Origin: Linyphia triangularis
Taxonomy: Eukaryota; Arthropoda; Arachnida; Araneae; Linyphiidae
DNA length: 64,000 bases
Direction of reading: 5' to 3'
Assembly: GCA_963978545.1 (NCBI GenBank)
Contig: OZ021723.1
Span: forward strand, 3,906,001 to 3,970,000
Shown here: positions 49,491 to 61,251 of the stretch, piece after piece
Layout: every line of letters begins with the position of its first letter
Numbering within the stretch: position 1 is the first letter of the stretch
The notes under the pieces: generated by a model
Told to the model about the DNA's origin: nothing
Databases searched by the model: none
The model's input: the letters and a program-made list of their open reading frames with translations, nothing else
Position numbers and translations under genes: made by a program

Positions 49491-49544
49491 CATATTAAGG
49501 ATTTGTTAAAGGATAATAATTCAACAATAAACCATTACAGAATA

Positions 49545-49782
49545 AACCGATCTCTACTACAATTTCTGAATTGCTTATAAGCAGTTTCTGCTCAGAAAGC
49601 AAATGATGTATTTTGATTATTTCCGCCAATAATGTTTTGAAATAGGACACCTCTAGTTACAAAAAAAATTTGACTAGTTTTTGGGGAAATTGCTAGTATA
49701 GATCTTAACGGTAATTATTATGCATTTTTGACTTCAAATCAATAACTAATCATGCGCTATCCAGAAGTTGTACTAAAGAAAA
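49545..49782 (-). mobile_element. hAT-type MITE, diverged copy
   Basis: Homologous, in inverted orientation, to the MITE at 57402-57643. Shared terminal text is GATCTCTACTACAA.TTCTG at the left and TATCCAGAAGTTGTA at the right, with matching interior (TTGTAACTA, CCCCAAAAACTAGT, CTATTTCAAA). The outermost bases have decayed and no clear 8-bp TSD remains. Confidence 0.75.
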
Positions 49783-51880
49783 GTGAAAGAAAGATGTAAA
49801 AATATAAAATTTAGCATTGTTTTCCGCACGAATTTATTTTATTGTGTATTGATTTTTCATTTTATTATCTTTCAAGTTAAAACAAAATACCAAAATTGAA
49901 ATGGAAGTTTCAATAATTTTATTGGGTCTTATTTCATTCTAACTTCAACGTAATTTTCGCAATGTGATATACTAATCATCGATATTCCACTTTTATAGTT
50001 TATCAGCACTTCATTTATAAGGTTTAAGACATTAAACCCTTTTCAAAATTTGTGTATAACATCAATAAACTAAAATAATATGCACAAAGTACAAGAAAAC
50101 TTGAACACTTTCTTGTATATTTTATTTATTTACGCATAAAAAAGTAATATAAGTTGGTATTAAATTATTGACTCAGAGAAGACATAAATGCCTGAATTTT
50201 TGTTTAACCATTTTAACAAGTTGTTTAAAGACTGTTAAATCCTTTTGTTGAGCACTGGTGTATATTTGTTTGCACATAAGGTATGAACTTCATTGAAAAC
50301 AACAGAGTTTTAAAAGTTATCAAGTTTATGAGAAGCGCTCGTTCTTATGATAGTCATGAATAAATAAATGACTGAAGGTTACACCAGCATAAATTACTTT
50401 ATAAGCTTTACTTTCCACAGTACATATCCCTATTGTCCCAAATGTCAATCTGAGCAGGCCTTTCCTGCATTTATCCTAGGGGGCATTCATCTTGCCTTAA
50501 GGTGTCCGAACAAGTTCGGAGTACTTTTTTTAAAATATTTTAAGTAACAATTTAATTGTATTTTTAAATTAGTAATACGAAATATTAGTGATTCATGCAT
50601 AAAATATTAGTTTTATTCTGATTATTTTATAAAAATGATAACTTTATGTGAAAGTTTGAAGAACATTTCCCAAATTCTTCAAAAATGCTACATGAAAAAT
50701 TATTCAACTTATTAAAAAAATACTACCGAAATAAGCTATATACTTAAATCTAGAGGATATAGTAATAAAATAAAGAAAACTTCAATAAATAAATTTGTTA
50801 ACTTTCAGCGAAGCATGACTTCTTAATTTTCAATATTTTTAATGCGTTTTTTTTTTTTTTTTTTTCAAACAATGTTTCCTAATTATATGTTAACAAACAT
50901 TTTATTCAAATCTTTTTAGTATCTAGCCGAGGCTAGACATGGATATGATAAACAACAAAATAAATAAAAAAAGAAACTAAATATTTTCAGTCAAGAAATT
51001 AATGAAAAAGTTGCAATTTTATAAAGAACATACAATTTTTTTGGCAACACGTATTTTAGTAAGAAACAAATTTCTTTGTACGATTTGGGAGAAAAATAAA
51101 ATAAAGTAATCTGAAGATATTTAAAATATATTAATAAGTTTTCAAATATGAAAATATCCTTTTAATAACGTATTGCATTTAAAATTCTGGAGTAGCAAAT
51201 TAAAATAAAAAATATATTCGTTAAATGGCATATTTCATCTTTTCTCTTATTTAAGAATAAATTGGATAATTTATATCTAATACTGTTTAACGTAGGATTA
51301 AGATAATTTCTTCTTACATTCAATGAATAAAAATAAATTAATTTTTAATTTTCAGCTTTTTTTTTGTGTAAGTATTTAAGTAGTTCATTGTTAGAAAAAC
51401 ATAAATGTCAAGTTGAATGTTCTTTTTTATAACTAGACTAAAATACTTGAAACGCATTTTTTCCAATACGGCTTAGTAGTCATTTGTTTGAAAATTATCA
51501 AAAGCTTAGCAAAGCATTCGCATTTAAACTAGCAATGAAATGTAGCATAATTTATTATTAAAAAATTAAAAATACACATGATGGTTTAACTCTGTCAACT
51601 GTTTTTATACTATTACAATATTGTTTAAGTTTTGTAATTTGTTTTCTAGTTGAATGATTTCGTTAGTGGGTATACTGAAGAAACAAGGATGCAAATAAAC
51701 ATGCGGCACATTTGAGCAATTTAAATTTGTCTCCATTGTCCCTGTATTTTAAGTGGTGAATATGTGAGTAATCAAGTTCCATACATTTCTAAATGCATTT
51801 TTCTGTATATTAATTAAAAAGTTGTAAGGCGTCTAAGGCATCCGTTAAAAAATGATGCCTAAAACAAAAACTTTAATCGT
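49783..51880. other. AT-rich stretch, no gene recognised
   Basis: At 50496 TTAA is followed by GGTGTCCGAACAAGTTCGGA, which looks like the start of a TTAA element, but I found no matching right end. Confidence 0.35.
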
Positions 51881-53651
51881 TCTATATATAAGGCAAAGCC
51901 CTCACTCACTCACAAACTCATCACTAATTTTTGGCACTTCCAATTTGGTCACAACTCTACAAATTGGTACAAATATTAACAATGAAAAACATTGAAAAAG
52001 TAAGCTATTCCTATCTCAATTGATCCTTTTTAAGAGGCCGAAAAGGAGTTAAATATTCCAAATGAGAGGTATTCGAATGTCAAACTTCCCATTTGGTCAC
52101 AACTCTGAAAATTGGAACGAATGTCAACAAAGATAAACATAGAAAAATAAGCTATTCCGATCGCGATCAACCCAATTTAACTGGTGGAAAAGAGGTTAAA
52201 GGTTCCTAACAAGGGATATTTGAATGTTCCACTTCCCATATGGTCACAACTTGAAAATTGGTACGAATATTAACAATGAAAAACATTGAAAAAGTAAGCT
52301 ATTCCTATCTCAATTGATCCTTTTTAAGAGGCCGAAAAGGAGTTAAATATTCCAAATGAGAGGTATTCGAATGTCAAACTTCCCATTTGGTCACAACTCT
52401 GAAAATTGGAACGAATGTCAACACAGATAAACATAGAAAAAGTAAGTTATTCCGATAGCGATTAACCCAATTTAAGAGGTGGAAAAATGGTTAAAGGTTC
52501 CAAACAAGGGATATTTGAATGTTCCATTTCCCATATGGTCACAACTTGAAAATTAGTACGAATATCAACAAAGACAAAACATAAAAAGTAAAGCTATTCC
52601 GATCACGATTAACCCACTTTAAAGGATCGAAAAAGGGTTAAATATTCCAAACTAGGGATATTCGAATATCCCACTTCCAATGTAGTCACAATTCTAATAT
52701 TTAGTGGAAATATTAAGAAGAGCAAATAAATGTAAGAAAAAGTTATTCCATCATCGATTAATGAATTTTTAAGGGATGAAAAGTCAACGCAACCTTTCAA
52801 ACTATACGAGGAATATCTTAATTTTCCTCGTATAATAATGTTTCTAACTGTAATTCCATTACAGTTACAACTTTGAAAATTAGAACTAATACAAATGCAA
52901 ATACAAATTTTAAGACCAGCATCATGCTCAAGGCACCAAAAGGTTGGTCGAGTAACAGAAATACATATACAAGCATAAATATAGAAATAGAGTTTGCGTA
53001 CAATAGTTACAGGATTATACATAATAATAATGTTCTAAGAGCAAACATAAACACAATAGACTATTGCAATCTCGATTAACCAATTAAAAATATTCAAAAG
53101 AGAGTAAAACGTTCTATACGAGAGATATTCGAATGTCTCGTTTTCAATATATTTACAATTATAAATTTTAGAACAAATGTCAACAAAGGCAAGAATAGAT
53201 AAAATAAGGTATGCCTTTTTTAATAAATCAATTGATGGAAACGGGATAAAAAGTCTGAAATGTGGAACAAATGAATGTCTTGTGATTGCTGAAATACACA
53301 AGGTGTGGGTGCATCAAATAACAGATAAAGCTTATGTGCACTGCAGTACTCTTTTGCACAGCGGTAAAGCATCTGTCTCGAGGCACAATGGTCCTTGGAT
53401 TGAGGCTCGTCGCCCGTGAAAGCTAGTTTACGCTTTATTTGTGACTGGACTAAAAACGAATCATGCTGCCATCTATCGGCGCTTCTGAAAGGAGACACTT
53501 CTTCGAAACAATAGATCACATACGCAACTCGCAACAAACAACCACACGCAACTCGCAACAAAAACAACCACAAACGCAACTCGCGTGCAACACCGCAACA
53601 AGCGGACACAACGATGCAAAATTTCGAAGCGAAGCACGGGTATTCAGCTAG
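51881..53651 (+). mobile_element. Non-autonomous Helitron, second family
   Basis: Starts TCTATATATAAGGCAAAGCC and ends GAAGCACGGGTATTCAGCTAG before T. It shares the 3' end type with the other Helitrons but has a different 5' end and interior. A stem-loop TTCG-AAG-CGAA precedes the end. The interior is a series of diverged units of about 130-150 bp (CACTTCC.ATTTGGTCACAACT and variants, from about 51930 to 53165), with a higher-order duplication: 51954-52110 closely matches 52247-52400. Near the 3' end a GC-richer segment (53320-53600) contains AACTCGCAACAAA repeats. No Rep/helicase. Confidence 0.85.
53330..53425 (+). other. Possible decayed tRNA-like segment in the Helitron
   Basis: CAGCGGTAAAGCATCTGTCTC followed by GGATTGAGGCTCGTCGCC has spacing loosely like the A and B boxes of a tRNA, but the B box is poor and I could not fold an anticodon arm. 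Confidence 0.2.
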
Positions 53652-53954
53652 TATCACAAAATATTTATACAAAAATCAATTTTTCTTTTAATATCGTGCA
53701 AATGAAATTATTTCTTATATAACTAAGACATAATAATAATAATAATAAAATATCTGACAAAAAAATGTTTTTAATGATGAACCTCTTTGAAAACTACATT
53801 ATGTGTTGATTCAACAGGGAAATTTAAGGACATCATTTAGATCTTCACTCAAATCAGAATCTACGTTAAAAGATTTTTTGAGAGTTACCATCAATCAAAT
53901 CAATTATCTCCTTTTTCATTAACATAGCTCCGATTCTATTGGCAGAGTACCCCA
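53652..53954. other. AT-rich spacer
   Basis: No gene or element recognised between the Helitron and the TTAA element. Confidence 0.35.
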
Positions 53955-53958
53955 TTAA

Positions 53959-54522
53959 GGGGGTCCGGCACCTCCATAGGATCCCATGTTAAATTCAACA
54001 ACATTGGGGGCATCTCATTTAATAACCGATTCTTCAATCATTATAAAACATTCACAGTATAATATTTGGATACTTTTGAATACTTTAACACGAGATTTTT
54101 GTTATTTTTAAAAAATTAAAAATAATTATGATTTTCTAAAAATATGTTTAAGAAAAATTATAAAATTTTAGACTCATTTTTTTTTTTTTTTAAGTTTGCT
54201 ACTTATCAATAATTCCTCGTATTAAAGTACTTAAATACATTAGAGAAACATGTATAACAAATTTCAAACATTTACGTCATATAGATTTTAAGCTATGTGC
54301 CCCCAAACATGAAAAAATGGCATTTTGAGAAATTCGGCTTTGAAGTTAAAAAACATGCATTAAATACCTACATTTTGTTTACTTCCAAAAATTATTAAAA
54401 ATACTTTGAAATAAGATACAAATACAAATTTGGCACAATTTTAAAGACAAAAATTTATATTTTAATAAACAGTAATAAACTTGAAATCAATAACTTGAAA
54501 ATTTGTCATGTGCTGGAGCCCC
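53959..54522. mobile_element. TTAA-flanked MITE (GGGGGTCCGGCAC family), uninterrupted
   Basis: TTAA at 53955-53958 and 54523-54526 flank ends GGGGGTCCGGCACC and GTGCTGGAGCCCC, which are inverted repeats. Length 564 bp, non-coding. Its relative at 520-1957 is split by another element; this copy gives the empty-site sequence near 54230. Confidence 0.85.
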
Positions 54523-54526
54523 TTAA

Positions 54527-54949
54527 GTACCCAATTATCCCTAGTTTCATTTATTGATAAACCTGGCCAAATGAAAGTGTACTCCATTGGTAAACCATAT
54601 GCTACTGTATTTAAATCTATTCACATTACTTATGATAGAAGAAAAAAAAAACGGTGTAATTAAGATTCCATGCCTGTCAATCCAACATATTACTTGTCTT
54701 TCTGTCTCTCACTGTTTCTCATTTATGTCATTTTAAAGTTGGGGGCTCATTTTTGAACCCTGTACACTAAGCATCTTCTACTTAATAACACGCATGGGTC
54801 CACATAAACCAAGATCAATTTAGAAATATTAAACAAAATTTAATAATATAACCCTTAAAAACAAAGTTTTTTAATATAAATCCTCTATATGCTTAGATTT
54901 TTGTTTTGTTTTGTTAACACAGAGTTGATTCTGTAAACAGCGTGTTTTT
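54527..54949. other. AT-rich stretch, no gene recognised
   Basis: No element borders or coding region seen. Confidence 0.3.
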
Positions 54950-55380
54950 GGTGTTTGAATCTAATTTTAAATATCAATAAAATTTTTATCAGCAAAAGGT
55001 GCGGCATACTACGTTTCGCAATTTATTTATTAAAAATGAACGTGAATTTATGCACTCATATTCAAATACTATGTATTTATTCTGATTAAAGTAATTTTAT
55101 TATGTATTTATCAAACAAATTGGCAACAGGAAAGAGTTTCTTAAATGGTCGGTTAAAAGCTATTTTAGCTCGATTGGCTCACAGTAAGTAGGTGCATTAG
55201 TATTCCGTAAATGAGACCTTTTAGTGACAGTTACACTCCCAAAATTTGATAGAATGCATTGTCATCGACATGGAATCTATCTGCCAAGTTTCAGTCAGAT
55301 TGGATGATTGCAAGGTGTTTAATTAGGCCTCCACAGACTTTTCCATCATCGACACACAAAATTGAAGAAAATATAAAGGA
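54950..55380 (-). repeat. Unclassified dispersed repeat, copy 2 of 3 (inverted)
   Basis: The reverse complement starts TCCTTTATATT and follows the same order as 6422-6915: CATCCAATCTGACTGAAACT, TGGCAGATAGATTCCATGTC, CTTTCCTGTTGCC, TTTTTAATAAATAAAT. The low-coordinate border is approximate. Confidence 0.7.
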
Positions 55381-55442
55381 TTTTAAAATAGTAAGAACTC
55401 GTCAGTTTAAAACTGAACAGTCAAATACATTCCTATCTTAGG

Positions 55443-55624
55443 TTTGGTTGGTTGTTTTCAGATTATCTGGCGCCGTCAGCAACGCAAGGGCTATAATGCG
55501 CCGAAACATTCGTCATTAGACAAGCCAACATACATTTACAAACACCCATGCCTAACACGGGACTCGAACCCGCAACCTCGTGGTCTAGAAGCTAGCACGC
55601 TAACCACTATACCGTTTGGTCGGC
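55443..55624 (-). mobile_element. tRNA-derived SINE, copy 4
   Basis: Minus orientation, full length, with a perfect 15-bp TSD CATTCCTATCTTAGG (55428-55442 and 55625-55639). B box GGTTCGAGTCC intact. Tail side reads AACCAACCAAA. It is one of the best-preserved copies. Confidence 0.96.
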
Positions 55625-55757
55625 CATTCCTATCTTAGGAAAACAATTGTCAAAACCTATCTCATTATTAGCTCTTTCGATGCTATATTTGCAATGTTAT
55701 GTCTGCAAACATTTTACCTCTTGCATTAGAAAATTGAAGAGCTACCTCACATTTACA

Positions 55758-55961
55758 GTGAACGAATCTTCTCTTCCGAATTCTGCGCAATCCAGAGTAA
55801 AGTTCCTCTGGGAACGCGAAAATCTGTGGCATGATAAGAGAAACCGAAAATCGCATCATCCTATTGTTCTAGTAGCACTCCTTTTCGCAATACAACGGTC
55901 TTCTAAAAAGCACTCAGATGTAAACAGCGACAGAAGCAGTAAGGATAACTCAAGTGGATAG
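55758..55961 (+). other. Open stretch of uncertain nature
   Basis: About 68 codons after an acceptor-like TTTACAG, in a patch less AT-rich than its surroundings: SSLPNSAQSRVKFLWERENL, then RKSHHPIVLVALLFAIQ and a Ser/Lys-rich end before TAG. No family recognised and no donor or start seen. It is probably not a gene. Confidence 0.12.
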
Positions 55962-56243
55962 GTAGAAATTCGTCCTAGGTACAAGTATCACGGCTCTAAA
56001 ATAAAAGTGAAAAGTTATTTTTAACCTCTTATTTATATTCAAGCCTGGTATTTTACAGTCTAAAAGTTGCAAGTGCAAAACTTAAAATTTAGAAAATGTT
56101 ACTTAAATAATAATATCGGTTTTTTCTTGCTTCCAGAAATACTTCTTTTATTCTGAATATTTATCATATACAGAACAAGTCAATTTTCTACAACACTCTT
56201 TATGATAAGTAAAACACGGGAATTAAGGTGGTTCTTTTTGGTA

Positions 56244-56420
56244 TTGTAACGGTATAGTGGTTAGCGTGCTAACTTCTAGACCGTGAGGTTGCGGGTTCGA
56301 GTCCCGTGTAAGGAATGGGCGTTTGTAAATGTATGTTGGCTTGTCGAATGACGAATGTTTCGGTGCATTATAGCCCTCTTGTTGCTGACGGCGCCAGATA
56401 ATCTGAAAACAACCAACCAA
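56244..56420 (+). mobile_element. tRNA-derived SINE, copy 5 (head slightly lost)
   Basis: Perfect 10-bp TSD CTTTTTGGTA (56234-56243 and 56421-56430). The first bases of the tRNA head are replaced (TTGTAACGGTATAG), so it is truncated or altered at the 5' end by a few bases. A and B boxes intact. Ends AACAACCAACCAA. Confidence 0.93.
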
Positions 56421-56430
56421 CTTTTTGGTA

Positions 56431-56930
56431 ATGCTTCCTTTAAGAAAGTTTTCTGAATCGTCAGAACAATTGGTTAAGCTTCTAATGATAAATCATACGA
56501 CAGCAAACATTACATTACTTCGAAATCATAGCCGCAAAAAAATTATGTCATTTTAATGCGGTTCGATAAAAACAATTTCAATCAGTAAAAAGCTACAGTG
56601 TAGCAATGATGTCGATGCCATATGAAACGTGTGGACTCCTGAGTGTTAAGTTTCAATAAAACATAAGGACAATTCAAAAAGAGTATCTTTATTAAATACT
56701 TTATTATTTAAACCTCTCCCTCCATTTTTAAAACACTACCCACAGTTGCCATTACATAAAATAAAACTTAGAAATAGTGATTTTATTTGTATGACAAGTA
56801 ATTTACCAAAAAGCTTTATTTACCTAAATAATGCAAGTATATTTACCTAAAAAATTTACATCAAAGTAATGTTCTCACATATTGGCTTAAGTTAATGCAG
56901 TATGGTGATACAGTAAACAGTTTTTTTCAA
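56431..56930. other. AT-rich stretch, no gene recognised
   Basis: No element borders or coding region seen. Confidence 0.3.
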
Positions 56931-57665
56931 ATCCTTTATATTAACTTTGCTTTTGTATGTTTATTTGTCAATGGGAGCGGAATCTACGAAAGCCTATTTA
57001 ACCCCTTTGCTGTCATCCAATCCGTCGGAAACTTGACAGATAGGTTTGATGTCGATGGCAATGCAATCTATCGATGGGGCTGTTTTTACGGAATACAAAT
57101 TATCCAACTTGCTGTCATTCAATCTCATTAAAATTGGATTCAACCGACCATAGTTGAAACCCTTTCCTGTTGCCAAATATTTTTTTTTAATAAATAAATA
57201 TTACAATTACTTCAATCCGAATAAATAAATGATATTTGGATGACGTTCATGTTCCTTTTTAATAAATAAATTTTGAAACATAAATTGCCGCACATTTTGC
57301 TGATAGAATGTGTGATAAATGTTTTTAATATCGGAGCTGTATTAATGAATATAAAAATTGACAATGCATAAAAATGTTTTTTTTTTAAACTCTGTTTTTA
57401 TCACTGATCTCTACTACAACTTCTGGATAGCGCATGCTTGGTTACTAACTTGAAGTTGAAGAAGGCTTAATAATCACCATAGAGGTTTATACTAATAACT
57501 TCCCCCAAAACTAGTTCAAATTTGTTTGTAACTATGGGCAACCTATTTCAAAGCATTATGGGGGAAAGTATTCAAATTACTTCATCTGCTTGCAGAGCAC
57601 AAACCGCTAATAAACAATCCAGAAGTTGTAAAAGAGATCAGTGGTTTTTATGGGTTACATTTTTA
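56931..57665 (+). repeat. Unclassified dispersed repeat, copy 3 of 3 (split)
   Basis: Starts ATCCTTTATATTAACTTTG like 6422. Interrupted at 57402-57643 by an hAT-type MITE, then resumes with TTTTTATGGGTTACATT, matching TTTTTATGGGTTGTATT at 6908. The open frame that can be read at 56895-57131 lies in the repeat and is not preserved in the other copies. Confidence 0.75.
57402..57643 (+). mobile_element. hAT-type MITE, 242 bp, intact ends and TSD
   Basis: Starts CACTGATCTCTACTACAACT and its right end reads, from the other strand, CACTGATCTCTTTTACAACT. The 8-bp TSD GTTTTTAT is perfect (57394-57401 and 57644-57651). The dispersed repeat at 6422-6915 shows the same locus without the insertion (CTGTTTTTATGGGTT). 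Eight-base target, CACTG ends and small size place it with hAT MITEs. Confidence 0.92.
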
Positions 57666-57932
57666 GGCAGTGAATACATTTATTGAAATAGACGTCGGAG
57701 GAAGAGGATTTAAAAGTTACGTTTAATCTAACTAACAACTATGAAAAGAATGAATGTCGCGTCCGAAGAGAGCACTGTAAACTAACATTGCATTACAATG
57801 GGAATTGCTGAGCAAATTAAAATACTCAGTGTGTGTGAACGACAAAACAGTAACGCAAGAGCGAGCAATACTGAATATTAACTGTGGGACACTCTTACGA
57901 AAATGCGGACACAACAAATCTCAAAAGAATGG

Positions 57933-58108
57933 GCCGACCATACGGTATAGTGGTTAGCGTGCTAGCTTCTGGACCGCGAGGTTTCTGGTTCGAGTCCCGT
58001 GTTAGGCATGGGTGTTTGTAAATGTATGTTGGCTTGTCTAATGACGAATGTTCGGCGCATTATAGCCCTCGTGTTGCTGACGGCGCCAGATAATCTGAAA
58101 ACAAACAA
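57933..58108 (+). mobile_element. tRNA-derived SINE, copy 6
   Basis: Starts GCCGACCATACGGTATAGTG and carries a B box GGTTCGAGTCC. TSD CTCAAAAGAATGG / CTCAAAGGAATGG (57920-57932 and 58109-58121), 12 of 13 identical. The tail is short (AAAACAAACAA). Confidence 0.94.
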
Positions 58109-58121
58109 CTCAAAGGAATGG

Positions 58122-58215
58122 ATTGCTGAACACGGAGGAAGGTTATTGAATGAATCGAAGAAGAACTGAGGACTTGAAATGGAAAATGACCAACATATTA
58201 GGTACCAACAAAACC

Positions 58216-58246
<31 letters not shown>

Positions 58247-60408
58247 TGTCATAAATACCAAGCTAAACAAAGTGGAGAACACCTAAACTCCAGTAGTGAA
58301 CTCCAGTAGAAATAGTTCTAATTTTCAAATTCAATCTCGCACTTAGTCATAGCTTTAAGTACCAGATACGAGTGTTATTCAATTTTTCGGCTCACCTGAT
58401 TTTTTTTTTCCATTTCTAGTCCTGAATTAAATAAGGAATATAAGGTTCGAAACAAGAAATTAACTTATAGTCAATTCCAAAAGAGATTAATATTACATGT
58501 ATCTAAATATGCAATATGTAATATTTTGTAAAATAAGACAAAACAGTTTAATAAAATAACGTAGGAGTAGAAGAAACAACAAACATATTTATTTATTCCG
58601 TTATAACAATAATTTTGTTTAAATATAAACTAAATGTGTAAAGAAGCTCTATTACAAGAATTATTGTAATAAACTTTAATTATGTAGTTGAAAAATTTAT
58701 AGTTCTAAAAAGCAAGCTTTTGAAAAATAAATGTATTCGAAAATGTCAACATCCCGATTACATTACTAAAGACTGTTATGCAACTAAAGTGCAAGGAATG
58801 GAAGTATTTAAATATTAATGGAATAACGAAACGAGTATTTTAACTTTTATTTTCATTTTCAAACAACGTAAGAATAAAAGGTTAGTCACTTAGTTGGAAA
58901 TATAAAATGAAATTAAGACATACGCACTTTCAAGATTTAAAAGTTTAAAATATCAAATAGTATTTATTAATAATGTATAATGATAAAATAATTTGAGTCA
59001 ATTGAAATAAAAAGAAAAAATTTATAAAATGTTTAGAATTTCAATCGATTATTATAAGGCTTTTAAATGAAAAAATAATAATAATAATAAAAAAAAATAA
59101 TAATAATAAAAAAAAAATAATAATAATAAAGCCATTGAAACATCTAGATGTAATGATTTATGTAAATCTTTAGAACTGCTGTATGCCTCTAAGTAAATAA
59201 ATTGTTTCTTAAAAGCAATTCTCTAAATTGTTTTTAAGTATAAAAGGGTCACATAATTCTTATTAATACCTATAATTTAATTAATTATTTTCTCTTAAAT
59301 TACCTTCGAAGGAGGAATATTTTTTTAAATGCCAAAATTAATCGATTTCAAAACAGTTTAACTAACTAAACATAGAATATTTTGGCCTATTAAACTAAAA
59401 AATTTAGCCAAATAAACTAGAAATATTGTATTTAGATAAAACAAATTTGTTTAACTAAACTAAAAACAATTTAATTAAATACATCAAATTAATCGAATGA
59501 AACAAATATTAAACTATTTTAAATCCATCAAATTACACTAATTCAAAATAATGAAACCAATTATAAAGGATTTATTTGACTAAACTAAAAGCAAATTTAT
59601 TTAATCCGTTATTTTAATTGGTTTTAAATGGACCGCGGAGGAAAATTAAAAAAAAAAAAAATACCTTCTCAAATCTATGAAATTTTGTATGTAACTTAAT
59701 GACTTGATAATAATTCAAAATTTTAAATTTCAAAAATTTATTTCAACTATTTCTTATTTTAGTACATTTTACCTTTAAAATTTTAATTGTTTAAAAAATG
59801 TTCCTTGCGTTTCAATTTTTCCCTAAGTTGTTCAATTTTTTTTGTACAGGCTATTTAAGTACATGTTAAAATAATTGGGCATGGATTTTTGATTTGACAT
59901 ATACTTTCATCAGTTTAAAAAAAATAAAAAAAATAATTGTTGTTAGCTGGAGAATACTTTGATTTTTTTCATGACATACTCATACTAAAAATGAAGTGAA
60001 GTAATAAAAAAAACTATAAGTTTTTAAACTCCATGCCTATTCATATTCAAAATAGTAACATGAACTATTTCCCAAAATTTGAAAAGAATATACACATTTT
60101 TAAATCGCAAGGAACAATTTAAATCAATTGAAAAGCATGGAAGATACTTTCAGATAAAAACGCCAAATAAAGAAAATAATTACCATAAACAAACAGAAAA
60201 ATTATTGATATTAGCTTCACGGATAAAGTTCAGCACCATAATAAACACTTTTTGACGTATGTATGTTGACATCTGTAAATTGAATTTAAAGACAAAAGTA
60301 CAGGCTATAATTTCGTTAAGAAAATCAATAATTTTAAATTTTTTTGCCTCCTTGGACTCCTTAAGGTAAGTATCTTGATTATGTTTCTGCATTCATACGT
60401 ATTCTTCT
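58122..60408. other. AT-rich stretch, no gene recognised
   Basis: Contains a T run at about 58218-58244, an AAT-rich simple repeat at about 59073-59130, and a region of degenerate TTTAACTAAACTAAA words at 59350-59600. No element borders seen. Confidence 0.4.
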
Positions 60409-60411
60409 AAA

Positions 60412-60840
60412 CAAGAAATTATCATTAGAGTTACATATTCTTTAAAATATACTTATTTTATCTCTTCAATTGAAGTAAATAAAAATTGATATTAAATTTC
60501 ATTTCGTAACGTGTAGTACTAACTATGCTATTAATTTATTTAGTAAAATATGTTTAGATTGATAAAAAGTTTTTTTAAAGATAATTAGGTAATTAAAATA
60601 ATTTTACTGATAAAAATAATGGTAAATAAAAAAGAAATTATCATTCGAGTTACAGATCCTTCAAAATATACAAATTGTATCTCTTTCATTGAAATAAATA
60701 TTAAAAAAAATTCCCACTTCCAAAACAGTCACAATTATATACTTTGGGATAAATGTCAGCAAGAGCAAGTATAAAGTAAAATATTTCCAATTTTGCTAAA
60801 GCAATATTCAGAAATCGAAAAGGTATCAATCATCCAAAAT
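60412..60840 (+). repeat. Local duplication joined to a stray Helitron unit
   Basis: AAGAAATTATCATT.GAGTTACA with the following TCTC.TT.ATTGAA block occurs at about 60412-60495 and about 60634-60715. It runs straight into CCCACTTCCAAAACAGTCAC (60714), which with AAATGTCAGCAAGAGCAAG resembles the internal unit of the Helitron at 51881-53651 (for example CCCACTTCCAATGTAGTCAC at 52670). Confidence 0.6.
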
Positions 60841-60859
60841 GTAGAAAGTATTAATGTAT

Positions 60860-61247
60860 TGTTATGAATTTTTCCTCTGAGGCAATGATTGCACAGTTTT
60901 TAAGATAAAAAGTAAAAACACTAAGAACAACTTCGAATACAGCGATTATACAAGTTCACTCTAGTAGGTAAACAAAGCGATCAGCTCACATCGAAGTCCG
61001 AAGTCAATCTGAAAACTTTCCCGATCTCCAGTCTTATTTATACTTGGCGCGAGAGCACATTCTCGAAATTTCCAGCCAATTCGTCGGAAAAGAAACATCT
61101 CGAAATTTCTCGATTGCTTTAGGTGTTGCCACCTTTTTCTAACCTGTATAATCGCTGTTAATAAATAAAATAAGATAAAATAAATTACAATAGAATTTTA
61201 AAATAATACGTCACTATGTACACTATATACAGACAATTTGTGCAACA
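60860..61247 (-). repeat. Solo LTR, same family as the Gypsy 5' LTR
   Basis: In the orientation of the Gypsy element it starts TGTTGCACAAATTGTC and ends TTCATAACA. Perfect 4-bp TSD GTAT (60856-60859 and 61248-61251). It retains a likely TATA box GTATAAATAAG (minus strand, about 61040), absent from the LTR at 39680-40061. A solo LTR forms when two LTRs recombine and the interior is lost. Confidence 0.92.
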
Positions 61248-61251
61248 GTAT

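Noticed and set aside
50496..50520. Left end of another TTAA element (GGTGTCCGAACAAGTTCGG)
   Set aside because: No matching inverted right end was found in the next kilobase, so it could not be supported.
53330..53425. Intact tRNA within the Helitron
   Set aside because: B box is poor and no cloverleaf could be drawn by eye; listed only as a low-confidence tRNA-like segment.
52609..53672. Several overlapping open frames on both strands
   Set aside because: They lie within the Helitron unit array and have no Rep or helicase motif.
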